Shown: piece by piece, positions 33,378-43,400 of the stretch
How the letters are laid out: each line of letters begins with the position of its first letter
Numbering within the stretch: position 1 is the first letter of the stretch
Assembly (NCBI GenBank): GCA_020638575.1
Contig: JACKIH010000003.1
Span: 539,501 to 603,500, forward strand
From: Rhodospirillaceae bacterium
Lineage (GTDB): Bacteria; Pseudomonadota; Alphaproteobacteria; DSM-16000; Inquilinaceae
Direction: 5' to 3'
Length of the DNA: 64,000 bases
Position numbers and translations under genes: made by a program
The notes under the pieces: generated by a model
Told to the model about the DNA's origin: nothing
Database searches by the model: none
The model's input: the letters and a program-made list of their open reading frames with translations, nothing else

Positions 33378-33938
33378 ATGAAACGCATATTCAGGGCCTC
33401 CCACACCTTGGCCCACGGCCTGCACATGGTGTCGGGCGTGCTGCTGGTGGCCATGGTGGCGACCGTGCTGCTGGACGTTCTCAGCCGATCGGTGTTCGGG
33501 GCCACCAATGGGGAGGTCGATCTCACCTTCCCCGGCGGGGTGGAAATCGTCAGCTACAGCCTGCTGTTTGCCGTGCTGCTATCGCTTCCCTATTCCGTCA
33601 ACCGCGGCCAGGTCATCGTCGACATCTTCACCGAGGTGTTCCCGGAACGGGTGAAGCGGGCCATGGCCGCCTCGTACAATCTTGGGTTCACGGCACTCGG
33701 CTTCGGCATGGCCGTGGCGTTCTTCCACTCGGTCGGCTCGGCGCTCGACAGCGGCGAGACGACCCAGGATCTGCACATCCCCCTCTACCTCATCTATGCG
33801 GCCGTCAGTGCGATCACCGCCGTGCTCGGCCTGCGCGCCCTGCTGGTCTCCATCGAGCAGGTCCTCGACACCTTCGATCGCCCGCGCCAGCGGCCGGTCA
33901 GCCTCGGCAAGGGCCATGACCAGGGAGCCGCACTGTGA
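33378..33938 (+). CDS. TRAP transporter small membrane subunit (DctQ type)
   Basis: Membrane protein of 186 residues with four predicted segments (VSGVLLVAMVATVLLDV, IVSYSLLFAVLLSLPYS, LGFTALGFGMAVAFF and LYLIYAAVSAITAVLGL), as usual for DctQ. It has the conserved VLLDVLSRSVFG. The ATG at 33378 has GGAGGGGAG upstream and was preferred to an in-frame ATG 13 codons earlier. Its stop overlaps the GTG of the large subunit. Partner of the receptor and the DctM-type channel. Confidence 0.88.
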   Translation: MKRIFRASHTLAHGLHMVSGVLLVAMVATVLLDVLSRSVFGATNGEVDLTFPGGVEIVSYSLLFAVLLSLPYSVNRGQVIVDIFTEVFPERVKRAMAASYNLGFTALGFGMAVAFFHSVGSALDSGETTQDLHIPLYLIYAAVSAITAVLGLRALLVSIEQVLDTFDRPRQRPVSLGKGHDQGAAL

Positions 33939-35221
33939 GCCCGCCCATCATCGGAACCCTGTGCATCGCCGGCATGCTGCTGATGATCGCGCTACGCATG
34001 CCGGTAGCGCTGGCCATGGCGGCGACGGGCTTCGTCGGGTTCGGGCTGATCCGCACGTTCGATGCCTCCTTCGCCATCCTCGATTCCGGCCCCTACGACG
34101 TGCTGTCGAACTACGGCTTCAGCCCCATCCCCATGTTCATCTTCATGGGGGTGCTGGCATCCAAGGCGCGCATGTCGGCGGAGCTGTTCGCGGGCGCGCG
34201 CGCCCTGTTCGGCGGGTGGCGCGGCGGCATGGCACTGGCGGCGGTGTCGTCCTGCGGCGTCTTTTCCGCCATCTCCGGCTCCTCGCTGGCGACCGCCGCC
34301 AGCATGGCGCGGGTGGCGCTGCCGGAGATGCTGGCACGCGGCTATGCCCGCTCGCTGGCCGCCGGCACGCTGGCCGCCGGCGGTACGCTGGGCATCATGA
34401 TCCCGCCGTCGATCGCGCTCCTGCTCTACGCCCTGATCACCGAGCAGTCGGTGGGCGACATGTTCATCGCCGGCATCCTGCCCGGCTTCCTCGGCCTCGG
34501 GCTCTACTGTGCCGCCATCGCGCTGGTGGTGATGATCAAGCCCTCTCTCGCCGAACCGGGCGACCCCACGACCTTGCGGGAGAAGATTGCCGGGCTGAAG
34601 GGGCTGGCGCCCTTCGGAATGATCTTCGCCATCATCATCGGCGGCATCTACGGCGGCATCTTCACACCGTCTGAGGCCGCCGCCTTCGGGGCCGCCGGGG
34701 CCTTCGTGATCGCGCTGGTGCGCGGCATGGGCTGGAAGGACTTTCGCAGCGCGGTGGAAGAGACGCTGTTTCTCACCGCCATGATCTTCTTCATGATCAT
34801 CGGTGCGCAGATCTTCGGCTACTTCCTGTCGGTGTCGCGGATCTCGTTCTCCTTGACGCAATTCGTGGCTGGGCTCGACCTGCCGCCCTTCGCCATCCTC
34901 ATGTGCGTCCTGCTGCTCTACATGGTGTTGGGCTGCGTGATGGATGCCATCGCCATGCTGCTGCTGACCGTGCCGGTTGTATATCCGGTGATTTACAATG
35001 CCGGATTCGATCCAATATGGTTCGGCATCATTACGGTGATCGCCGTGGAAATGGGCCTGATCACCCCGCCCGTGGGCATGAACGTGTTCGTCATAAAATC
35101 GGTGGCACCTGAGGTGCCGATCGGCGACATCTTCAAGGGCGTCCTTCCCTTCGTCCTCTCCGATATCGCCCGGCTGGCGCTGCTGATCTTGTTCCCGGGA
35201 CTGGCGCTCGCCCTGCTGTAG
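33935..35221 (+). CDS. TRAP transporter large permease (DctM type)
   Basis: Membrane channel subunit of 428 residues with about twelve segments. DctM motifs are FIFMGVLASKARMSAELF, GGWRGGMALAAVSSCGVFSAISGSSLATAASMARVALPEM, AGGTLGIMIPPSIALLLYALITEQSVGDMFIAGILPGF, and the C-terminal MGLITPPVGMNVFVIKS. The start is GTG overlapping the DctQ stop (GTGA at 33935-33938). It completes a three-gene TRAP system placed right after ligC, consistent with import of a lig-pathway carboxylate. Confidence 0.93.
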   Translation: MSPPIIGTLCIAGMLLMIALRMPVALAMAATGFVGFGLIRTFDASFAILDSGPYDVLSNYGFSPIPMFIFMGVLASKARMSAELFAGARALFGGWRGGMALAAVSSCGVFSAISGSSLATAASMARVALPEMLARGYARSLAAGTLAAGGTLGIMIPPSIALLLYALITEQSVGDMFIAGILPGFLGLGLYCAAIALVVMIKPSLAEPGDPTTLREKIAGLKGLAPFGMIFAIIIGGIYGGIFTPSEAAAFGAAGAFVIALVRGMGWKDFRSAVEETLFLTAMIFFMIIGAQIFGYFLSVSRISFSLTQFVAGLDLPPFAILMCVLLLYMVLGCVMDAIAMLLLTVPVVYPVIYNAGFDPIWFGIITVIAVEMGLITPPVGMNVFVIKSVAPEVPIGDIFKGVLPFVLSDIARLALLILFPGLALALL

Positions 35222-35232
35222 GACACCCGACC

Positions 35233-35631
35233 ATGGCCAAGCTGCAATGGAAGTCTGAATACAGCGTCGGCAACGCGGCCATCGATGCCGACCACCAGGG
35301 GTTGTTCGCCCTGGTGCGGGAGCTGGAAGACGCCGACATGACGGACGGCTTCCTCGACACCATCATCTGGCGGCTGGAGGAGTACGCCGCCGGCCACTTC
35401 GCCCGCGAAGAGGCGATGATGCGCAAGGGCGGCTATCCCGACCTGGAAGAGCACATGGCCGGGCACCGGGCGTTCGTGGAATGGCTGGACACGGTGAAGA
35501 TCACCTATCGCCGCGCGGCGGAGAGTCCGTTTGAAATCGGCGACATGGTGAACGCCTTCCTGGAGCGCTGGCTGGTGGAGCACATCCTGGAAGAGGACAT
35601 GGACTATCGCGACTATATCGTGAAGTCCTGA
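35233..35631 (+). CDS. Bacteriohemerythrin
   Basis: Small oxygen-binding diiron protein of 132 residues. All hemerythrin ligands are present: H21, H55, E59, H74, H78, H117 and D122 (HxxxE, HxxxH and HxxxxD spacing). It starts 11 bases after the TRAP large-subunit stop, so it may be read as the last gene of that transcript. Single-domain hemerythrins store or deliver oxygen. Ring-cleaving dioxygenases and the P450 in this region use oxygen, so an oxygen-supply or sensing role is possible but unproven. Confidence 0.92.
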   Translation: MAKLQWKSEYSVGNAAIDADHQGLFALVRELEDADMTDGFLDTIIWRLEEYAAGHFAREEAMMRKGGYPDLEEHMAGHRAFVEWLDTVKITYRRAAESPFEIGDMVNAFLERWLVEHILEEDMDYRDYIVKS

Positions 35632-35802
35632 GGCAGTCTTTCAGCCAGAAGTCGCATCTTCGCCCGTCGCCCCCGGCGGCATTCCGCCCACCACCCCAGG
35701 CCGCCATGGAACGTAGCCAGGGGCCGCCGGCTTGTGCTAATTCATTGAGAATACACGCCGGGGCTGCACCTGGCGCCAAACCACAAGAAAAGAGATAGTG
35801 AC

Positions 35803-37035
35803 ATGCTGAAAGGCAAAGCCATCGTGGCCCAGGGAGGAGGGCCGACCGCGGTGATCAACGAGTCGTTGGCCGGTGTGGTGGTCGAAAGCCGCAAGGTGCC
35901 GACGCTCGATCGGATCTATGGCGCCTTCCACGGCGTCCGCGGCATCGTCGACGAAGAGCTGGTCGACCTGACCCAGGAGACCACCCACAACATGGAGGAA
36001 GTGGCCAAGACTCCCTCCTCCGCCCTGGGCAGTACCCGCGACAAGCCCGACCTGAAATACTGCCAGGAGATCTTCAAAGTGCTGAAGGCACACGAGATCT
36101 CCACGTTCTTCTACATCGGCGGCAACGACTCCTCCGACACGCTGAGGATCGTCAGCGAGGAAGCGCGCAAGGGCGACTATCGCCTGCGCTGCATCCACAT
36201 CCCCAAGACGATCGACAACGATCTGGTGATCAACGACCACTGCCCGGGCTTTCCGTCGGCGGCGCGCTATGTCGCCTCGGCGTTCTCCGGCTTCAACCTG
36301 GACAACGCGGCCCTGCCCGGCATCTATCTCGGCGTCGTCATGGGCCGCCATGCCGGCTTCCTCACCGCAGCGTCCGCCCTCGGCCACAAGTACCCCGATG
36401 ACGGGCCGCACCTGATCTACGTGCCCGAGCGGACCTTCGACATCGACAAGTTCCTGACCGATGTGAAGACCACCTACGAGCGCTACGGCCGCTGCGTGAT
36501 CGCCATCTCAGAAGGCATCCACGACGGCGACGGCACGCCGATCATGACCAAGCTGGCGGAGACGGTGGAGACGGACGCCCACGGCAACGTCCAGCTTTCC
36601 GGCACCGGCGCATTGGCCGACCTGCTGGTGGCCGAGATCAAGGCGAAGACCGGCATCAGCCGGGTGCGCGGCGACACGCTGGGTTATGCCCAGCGCTCCT
36701 TCCTCGGCTGCGTGTCGGATGTCGACCAGCGGGAAGCCCGCGAAGTCGGCGAAAAGGCGGTGCAGTACGCCCGCTGGCGCGAGGAGGACGGCACGGTGGT
36801 GATCCACCGCACCGGCTTCTATTCGGTGGAGTACCACTTGCATCCGCTGTCGGACGTCGCCGGCAAGACCAAGGTCATGCCCGACGAGTTCATCAACGAA
36901 GACGGCACCGGGGTGACCGACCAGTTCCGCCTCTATCTGCGCCCGCTGCTGGGGTCCGGCATGCCCAACGCCTTCCGGCTGCGTAACTACATGGTGCCGA
37001 AGGTGCTGGGCCGCAGTCCCGGGGGCGACGACTGA
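35803..37035 (+). CDS. pfp: Pyrophosphate-dependent 6-phosphofructokinase
   Basis: Enzyme of 410 residues that phosphorylates fructose 6-phosphate reversibly. The donor-site motif is GGND (residues 106-109), followed by PKTIDND (134-140). The Lys at position 135 is the mark of PPi-using enzymes, where ATP-dependent ones have Gly. The N-terminal AIVAQGGGPTAVINESL and the MGRHAGFLTA block are also typical. It stands alone, with about 170 bases before it and a hairpin after it. It allows glycolysis/gluconeogenesis with PPi, common in alphaproteobacteria that lack ATP-PFK. Confidence 0.92.
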   Translation: MLKGKAIVAQGGGPTAVINESLAGVVVESRKVPTLDRIYGAFHGVRGIVDEELVDLTQETTHNMEEVAKTPSSALGSTRDKPDLKYCQEIFKVLKAHEISTFFYIGGNDSSDTLRIVSEEARKGDYRLRCIHIPKTIDNDLVINDHCPGFPSAARYVASAFSGFNLDNAALPGIYLGVVMGRHAGFLTAASALGHKYPDDGPHLIYVPERTFDIDKFLTDVKTTYERYGRCVIAISEGIHDGDGTPIMTKLAETVETDAHGNVQLSGTGALADLLVAEIKAKTGISRVRGDTLGYAQRSFLGCVSDVDQREAREVGEKAVQYARWREEDGTVVIHRTGFYSVEYHLHPLSDVAGKTKVMPDEFINEDGTGVTDQFRLYLRPLLGSGMPNAFRLRNYMVPKVLGRSPGGDD

Positions 37036-37456
37036 CCTTGTTTCGCGAGGCGGCGACGGGCGCGGTCGGAGCCTGCTCCCGCCGCCCCGTCGCGGCATCG
37101 GAACCGCCGCGACGACGCCGCCGTCAATACGAGCAACCAGTATAGCGGCCGCAATCTATGCGTGCCCACATTTCGGACGAATTGTCGCTCCATAGCTTGC
37201 TTGTTGACCCTGCGAGAGGCCCTGCCTAAGCTGATTAATTGCCACGCACGCAAGTAAATCTGAAGTGCCCAACGCTTCGATGAGAATGGCGCATTTTCTT
37301 CTTGAGCTTTGCCTGCAATCCATCTCGTTCTGGCATCGCCCAGATGGTTCATCAAAGTGACAAATGCTGGGGCTGGCAACTAGAACGGCTCTCTGGCATT
37401 ACAGCATGGTGGAAGTGCCTGCCCAGACTCATTGAATTGCGTGCGCGCCGGAAGCC
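37036..37456. other. Intergenic leader of about 420 bases before the PKS gene
   Basis: Beyond the hairpin at its left end this stretch is clearly less GC-rich than the genes around it and has no convincing gene. A 130-codon open frame on the minus strand (36987-37379) runs into pfp and has no recognisable similarity. A TTGACC hexamer near 37205, followed 17 bases later by TAAGCT, is only a weak promoter candidate. It likely holds the PKS promoter. Confidence 0.45.
37053..37093 (+). terminator. Imperfect hairpin downstream of pfp
   Basis: GCGACGGG (37053-37060) pairs with CCCGTCGC (37086-37093), and inside it GGAGC (37068-37072) pairs with GCTCC (37075-37079). The first arm begins 18 bases after the pfp stop. 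No T-run is seen. A terminator for pfp is likely from position. Confidence 0.5.
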
Positions 37457-40400
37457 ATGTTGGTTGCAGTCGTCGGATATTCCCTTCGTTTCCCGGTGGA
37501 CATCCGGACCCCCGAGGCGTTCTGGCGCACCCTTGCCGATCGCCGGGTGACCGTGCGTCCCATCGCCGACGAGCGGTGGAACCACCTGGCGATGTACCAC
37601 CCGAACCCGGAAACGATCAGCAAGACCAATGTGTTGCAGGCCGGCATGATCGCCGGCATCGACCAGTTCGACAGCGGCTTCTTCGCCATCAGCGCGCGCG
37701 AGGCCAACCAGCTCGACCCCCAGCAGCGCATGGCCCTGGAGGTGGTGTACGAGGCCACCGAGCACGGCGGCATCCGCCTGGACCGGCTGAGCCGCGCCAC
37801 CACCGGCGTCTTCTTCGGCCTGTCCATGAGCGAATACTGCGCCATGGCCTTCGCCCGGCCGGATGTGGTGGACCGCTATTCCAACACCGGCGGGGCGGCC
37901 AGCATCGCCGCCAACCGGATCTCCCATGCCTTCGACCTGCGCGGTCCCAGCATGGCGATCGACACGGCGTGCTCGTCCACCGTGGTGGCGCTGCACCAGG
38001 CCTGTATGGCCCTGCAATCGGGCGAATGCGACTTCGCCATCGCCGGCGGCGTCAATGCGCTGGTCAGCGTCGGGCCGTTCATCGGCTTCTCCAAGGCCGG
38101 CATGATGTCGCCCACCGGGCGTTGCCATGTCTTCTCGGAGAAGGCGGACGGCTACGTGCGCTCGGAAGGTGCGGGCGCGATGATCCTGCGCCGGCTGGAC
38201 CAGGCCCTGGCGGACGGCGATGAGATCCACGGCGTGATCCGCGCCACCGCGGTGAACAACGATGGCCACACCCAGGGCATCGCGCTGCCCAACAGTGCCG
38301 CCCAGGCCCGCCTGATCACCACGGCGTTGGAGCGGGCGGAGCTGGACCCCGACCAGATCGCCTATGTGGAAGCCCACGGCACCGGCACCCAGGCGGGCGA
38401 CGGCGTGGAATGCTCGGCCATCTCCGCGGCCATCGGCAAGCGGCGCGAGGCGCCCTGCCTGGTCGGCTCCGTCAAGGGCAATGTCGGCCACCTGGAAGCC
38501 GCCGCCGGCATGCCGGGCCTGATCAAGACCATCGAGGCGCTGAAGCACGGCATCGTGCCGCCAACGGTCGTGACCCCGCCGTTCAGCTCTCGCCTCGACT
38601 TCGAGGATCTGAACCTCCGCGTGGTCACGGAGGAAACGCCGGTACCTGCGGGCGTCGCCTATATGGGCGTCAATTCCTTCGGTTTCGGCGGCACCAATGC
38701 CCACGCCGTGCTGCAGACCCCGCCCCATGTGGTGCGCCGCGCCGCACGCCCGGCCGAACCGCCCGAAGCGCCGCCGCCGCTGGTGGTGACGGCGCGCTCC
38801 GCCGCCGCCCTGCAAGCGCTGGCCGGACGCTACCGCGACGCCTTGGAAACCGCCACGCCGGCCCAGTACGCGGCCGTGGCGGGGGCGACGCTGCACCGCC
38901 GCTCGTGGCATCCCCACCGGCTGTTCCTGGCGGCCCGCTCACCGCAGGAAGCCGTGTCGCGGCTGGCCCAGGTGTCGATCGGCGGCAAGATCGTCAAGGC
39001 CTCGGCGGCGCGCGGCGACGGTGCGGTGCACCTGGACGTGGCCGCCGACACCGAACTGGCGCCCGCCTTCGTGTTCAACGGCAATGGTGCGCTGTGGCAC
39101 GGCATGGGCCGCGACCTGTTCAAGAAGTCGCGCACCGCCCGCCGCGTGATCGAGGAGGTGGATGCCGCCTGGCGGCGCCTGGAGCCGCGGCCGCTGATCG
39201 ACTATTTCGCAGCCGCCGACGCCGACGTCGCGACCCCCGGCCTGCATGAACTGGGGCGCGCGGATATCGGTCAGCCGCTCTTGTTCGCCATCCAGGTCGC
39301 CATCCTGCGCGAACTGGAAGACCGGGGGATCCGCGTCGGTGCCGCGGTCGGCCACAGTGTCGGCGAGGTGGCGGCGGCCCATGCGTCGGGTGCCCTCACG
39401 CTCGACGACGCGGCAGCAGTGATCGCCGCCCGTGGCCGCGGCCAGAGCCGGCTGCACGGCATGGGCGGCATGGCCGTGGTGGTGGCCGAAGCCGAAGCGC
39501 TGACCGAGCTGATCGGCGAATTGGGATTGCCGGTGGTGGTGGCCTGCCGCAACAGCCCACGCTCCACCACGCTGTCGGGTGCCGTCGACGACGTGGAGGA
39601 AGCGGCCCAGCTTCTGAAGACGCTGGGCTTCACGGTGCAGATGCTGGACGTGGCCTACGGCTTCCACACCGAGCAGATGGACGTGCTGGAAGGCGAGCTG
39701 CGGCGCCTGTTGGCCACCCTGACGCCGAGCGACGGCAAGCTGCCTTTCTATTCCACCGTCACCGGCACACGGCTCGACGGCAGCTCGCTGGACGGCGCCT
39801 ACTGGTGGCGCAACGTGCGCGATCCGGTGGTCTTCGACACCGCCATCGCCGCCATGCGGCGCGACGGTTTCGGCGTGTTCGTGGAGGTGGGGCCGGCCTC
39901 GATCCTGCGCTCGGCCATCCGCGATTCCGCCCGGCTCGCCCGCTCCGGGGCCGCCGTCGTGCCGACGCTGGAGCGCGGCCGCGGCGATATCGAACAGCTC
40001 GACCACGCGGTGGCCCGCATCGCCGTCGCCGGCGGACTTGCCGCCTGGAAGGTCCCGCCGGTGGACGGCAGCATCGCCGCCACGGAGCTGCCGCGCTACC
40101 CCTGGCAGCACCGCAGCCACTGGATGCGCACGCCCCAGCGCAGCTTCGGGGCCTATCGGCTGCTGCGCTGCCATCCCCTGCTGGGCGATCCCATGGACTT
40201 GGAGATCGCCGCCTGGGAGGTCGATTTCGACGCCGCCACGCGGCCCGTCATCGACCAGCACCGCTTCCGCGGCAAGCCCACCGTGCCCGCCGCCGTGTTC
40301 CTGGAAATGGCGGTCGCCGCCAGCCTGCGCGCCACTTCGGCGGCCGAGCCGGCCGAAGCCGCCATCGTGCGCGTCGACGGCCTCGAGATCCGTGCCGGGC

Positions 40401-43400
40401 TAAGCCTGGACGAGACCCAGGTGCAGGCGATGCGGACGGAGATCGATGCCGAAACCGGCTTCGGCCTCATTTCCTCGCGCACTGCCCAGGTCGGCGGCTG
40501 GTCGGCCCATTGCCGCTTCTATGGCGAGCTGCAGGCAACCGGGGAGTTGACCGCCCCCCTCACCTGGCAGCAGGCCAAGGCACGCTGCGCCAAGCCTAAG
40601 ACGCTGGAAGATCTCTACGAGAACCTGGAACGCCGCGAGCTGACCTACGGCCCGGCCATGCGGCCGCTCACGCGCATCCGCTGCGGCATCGATGAAGCCA
40701 CCATCGAGATGGACGGGGCCCATCAAAGCGTGCCGCCGGCCGACGGCATCGCCTGCCACATCGATCCCGCCCTGCTCGACGCCTGCCTGCAGGCGGTCAC
40801 GGTGGCGCTCGATGCCCGCGAGGAGGAAGCGGGCGATGCCCCCCGCCTGCCCGCCCGCATCGGCAGCTTCCGCTGGGACCGCGGCGCCGGTGCCCCGGTG
40901 GCCGCCCACATCAAGATCCACCGGCTCACCGCTGCGGTGGTGGTGTTCTCGGTCACCGCCTACGACCGTACCGGCCGGGTCGTCTTCCTCATCGACGAAG
41001 GCGTCTTCGTCACCATGCCGCACAGCCGGCGCCCCGTGGCCCATGCGGTGGCCGCACGGCTGGATTTGCTGGACGACGGCCGCGGCCTGTTCGGCCGGCC
41101 CGGCCCGGCGCTCGATCCGGTGGCAGCGCTCGCCGCCGCGGTCCAAGAGGTGGCGGCCGACACCCCTGCGGCAGGCGACGGCGGCGGCAGGCAGGCCGAA
41201 GCGGAGGTGCGCGCCGCCTGCGTGGCCGAGGTGCTGGCCCGCCGTGCCACGGCCGGTGTTGCGTCAATCGATCTCGCAGCGCTGGGGATAGCCGGCGAAC
41301 CGGCCCTTTCCGCCATCGCCCACGCCGCCCTCGACTTGACGGCCGAGCGCCGCGGCGACGGACCGGATGGCGGCCACCGCTGGCAGCTCCCGCCGGCCGG
41401 AGCTCCTGCGCGCGACGTCTGGCGGCGCGCCCTGCAAGCGCATCCGGCCGCCTGGGGCCGCCTGCAACTCGCCTGGCAGGAAGCCGATCTCCTGGCCGCC
41501 CTGCTGGACCGCACGCTCACGCCGTCGACGGCGCGGTCGCGGCTGGTCGGCAGCTTCGCCTGGGAGGCGGGCGTGCTGCGCGATCCCTCCCGCCTGCTGC
41601 GCACCGGGCTGATCGAGCGGGCGGTCCGCCACCTGGTCGATGCCCTGCCGCAGGACCGCGAAATCCGCATCGTCGAAGCGGGACTTGAAGGGCTGGATGT
41701 GGTGCAGGCGCTGATGCGGTGGCTGCCCGCCGCACGCACCCGCTATTGGTTCGTGTCGCCCGATCCGCGGCTGGTCGCCCAGGCGAAGGCGCTGGGCCAC
41801 GACCCCACCCGCATGGTCGCGCTGGCGCCGGAAGAGGTCGCCGATCTGCCAGCCGACCGGCAGCCGCGCAGCGTCGACCTGCTGGTGGGCCACATCGCTG
41901 CCATCGACGGCGACGCGGCCGAACAGGTGGCCCGCTTCGCCCGGCTGTGGGTGCGCGAGGGCGGTGGCGTGCTGGTCGCCCAGCCGGCACTCGATCCCCT
42001 GGGCCGCAGCATCCTCGATGCCGCCGCGGCGGGCGATGCCGCCGATGCCGCCTTCAGCCGCGGCATGCCGGCGGCAAGCTGGGCCGTCGCACGGGAAGCC
42101 CTGGCGGACGGCGCCGGCACCATCCTCATCGCCCGGCGCACCGGGCGCCTCAGTTCGCTCCAGCCGATTTCGGCCGACCGTCCGCCCGCCGGCGGCGTCG
42201 CCCTGCTGTTCTCCGGTCCGGTGGACACGGGTCTGGCCCAGGACGTGCAGTCCGCACTCGACCCCCAGGGCCGGCGGGTGACTGCCCTGCCGCTGCATCA
42301 CGCCGAGACGCGGTCGGTCACCGAGACGCTGGAAGCGCTGCTGCTCGAAGACCCGCCGGACTGCCTGGCCGTGGTGTTCGATGTGGCCGACCCCCGCCTC
42401 GGCGATCCGGAAATCGACCTGCTGGAGGACCTGCGCGTCCTGGTGGGCCACGCCATCGGCGATGCCTGGCAGCGCCGGCCCACCATCATCGCCGTGGTGC
42501 GCACGCCGGCCGAGGTCGAGGCGGCCGAGGTCGAGGCGGCGGAGCCCGCGCACCCGCTGGCCGCCGCCATCCAGGGCTTCTTCCGGGTGCTGACCAACGA
42601 GCATCCCGAACTGAACCCGCGCAGCCTGCGCGCCCCCCGCACCACGCCGACCGGCCGGCTGGCCCCGCGCCTGGCGGAGCTGTGCGACCGCAGTGCCTGG
42701 ACCGGCGAGACGGAAGTCGTCGTCGACGGCGAGCGTGCACTCGCCTTGCGCTTCGACCGGGCGGAGGACGAGACGGCAACCGTCAGCGCTCCGGCACCCG
42801 ACCGCTACGCCTTGACCTACCGGGCCGCCGCCCGCCTGGACGGCGTGGTGTGGCAGGCGACCGAGCCTGGCGTCGTGCAGCCGGAGGAGATCGAGGTCCA
42901 GGTCGAAGCGACGGCGTGCAACTTCCGCGACGTCATGCTGGCCTTGGGGCTGCTGCCGCCCGAAGCGCTGGACCAGGGCTTTGCCGGGTCCACCCTCGGC
43001 CTGGAATTCGCCGGACGGGTGGTGCGCACCGGCGCCGCCGTTGCCCATCTGGCGCCGGGCGACCGGGTGTTCGGCTTCGCCCGCCGCTCCTTCGCCTCCC
43101 ACGTGGTCACCCGCGCTTCCGCGGTGATGCCGGTGCCCCCCGGTGCCGATCCGGCAGCACTTGTCACCATCCCCACCGTGTTCCTCACCGCGCTCTACGG
43201 GCTGAAGGAGCTGGCGCGGCTGGAGCCGGGAGAGAGCGTCTATATCCCCGGTGCCGCCGGCGGCGTCGGCCTGGCGGCGATCCAGGTGGCCCGCTACCTG
43301 GGGGCCGAGATCTATGCCGCCGCCGGCTCGCCGGAGAAGCGGGACTTCCTCAGCCGTCTCGGCGTGAACCACGTGTTCGATTCCCGATCCGTCGACGTGG

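Noticed and set aside
36987..37379. Minus-strand 130-codon open frame between pfp and the PKS gene
   Set aside because: Its 3' end runs into the pfp coding region, and the sequence has no recognised family or signal. I treated the region as a PKS leader.
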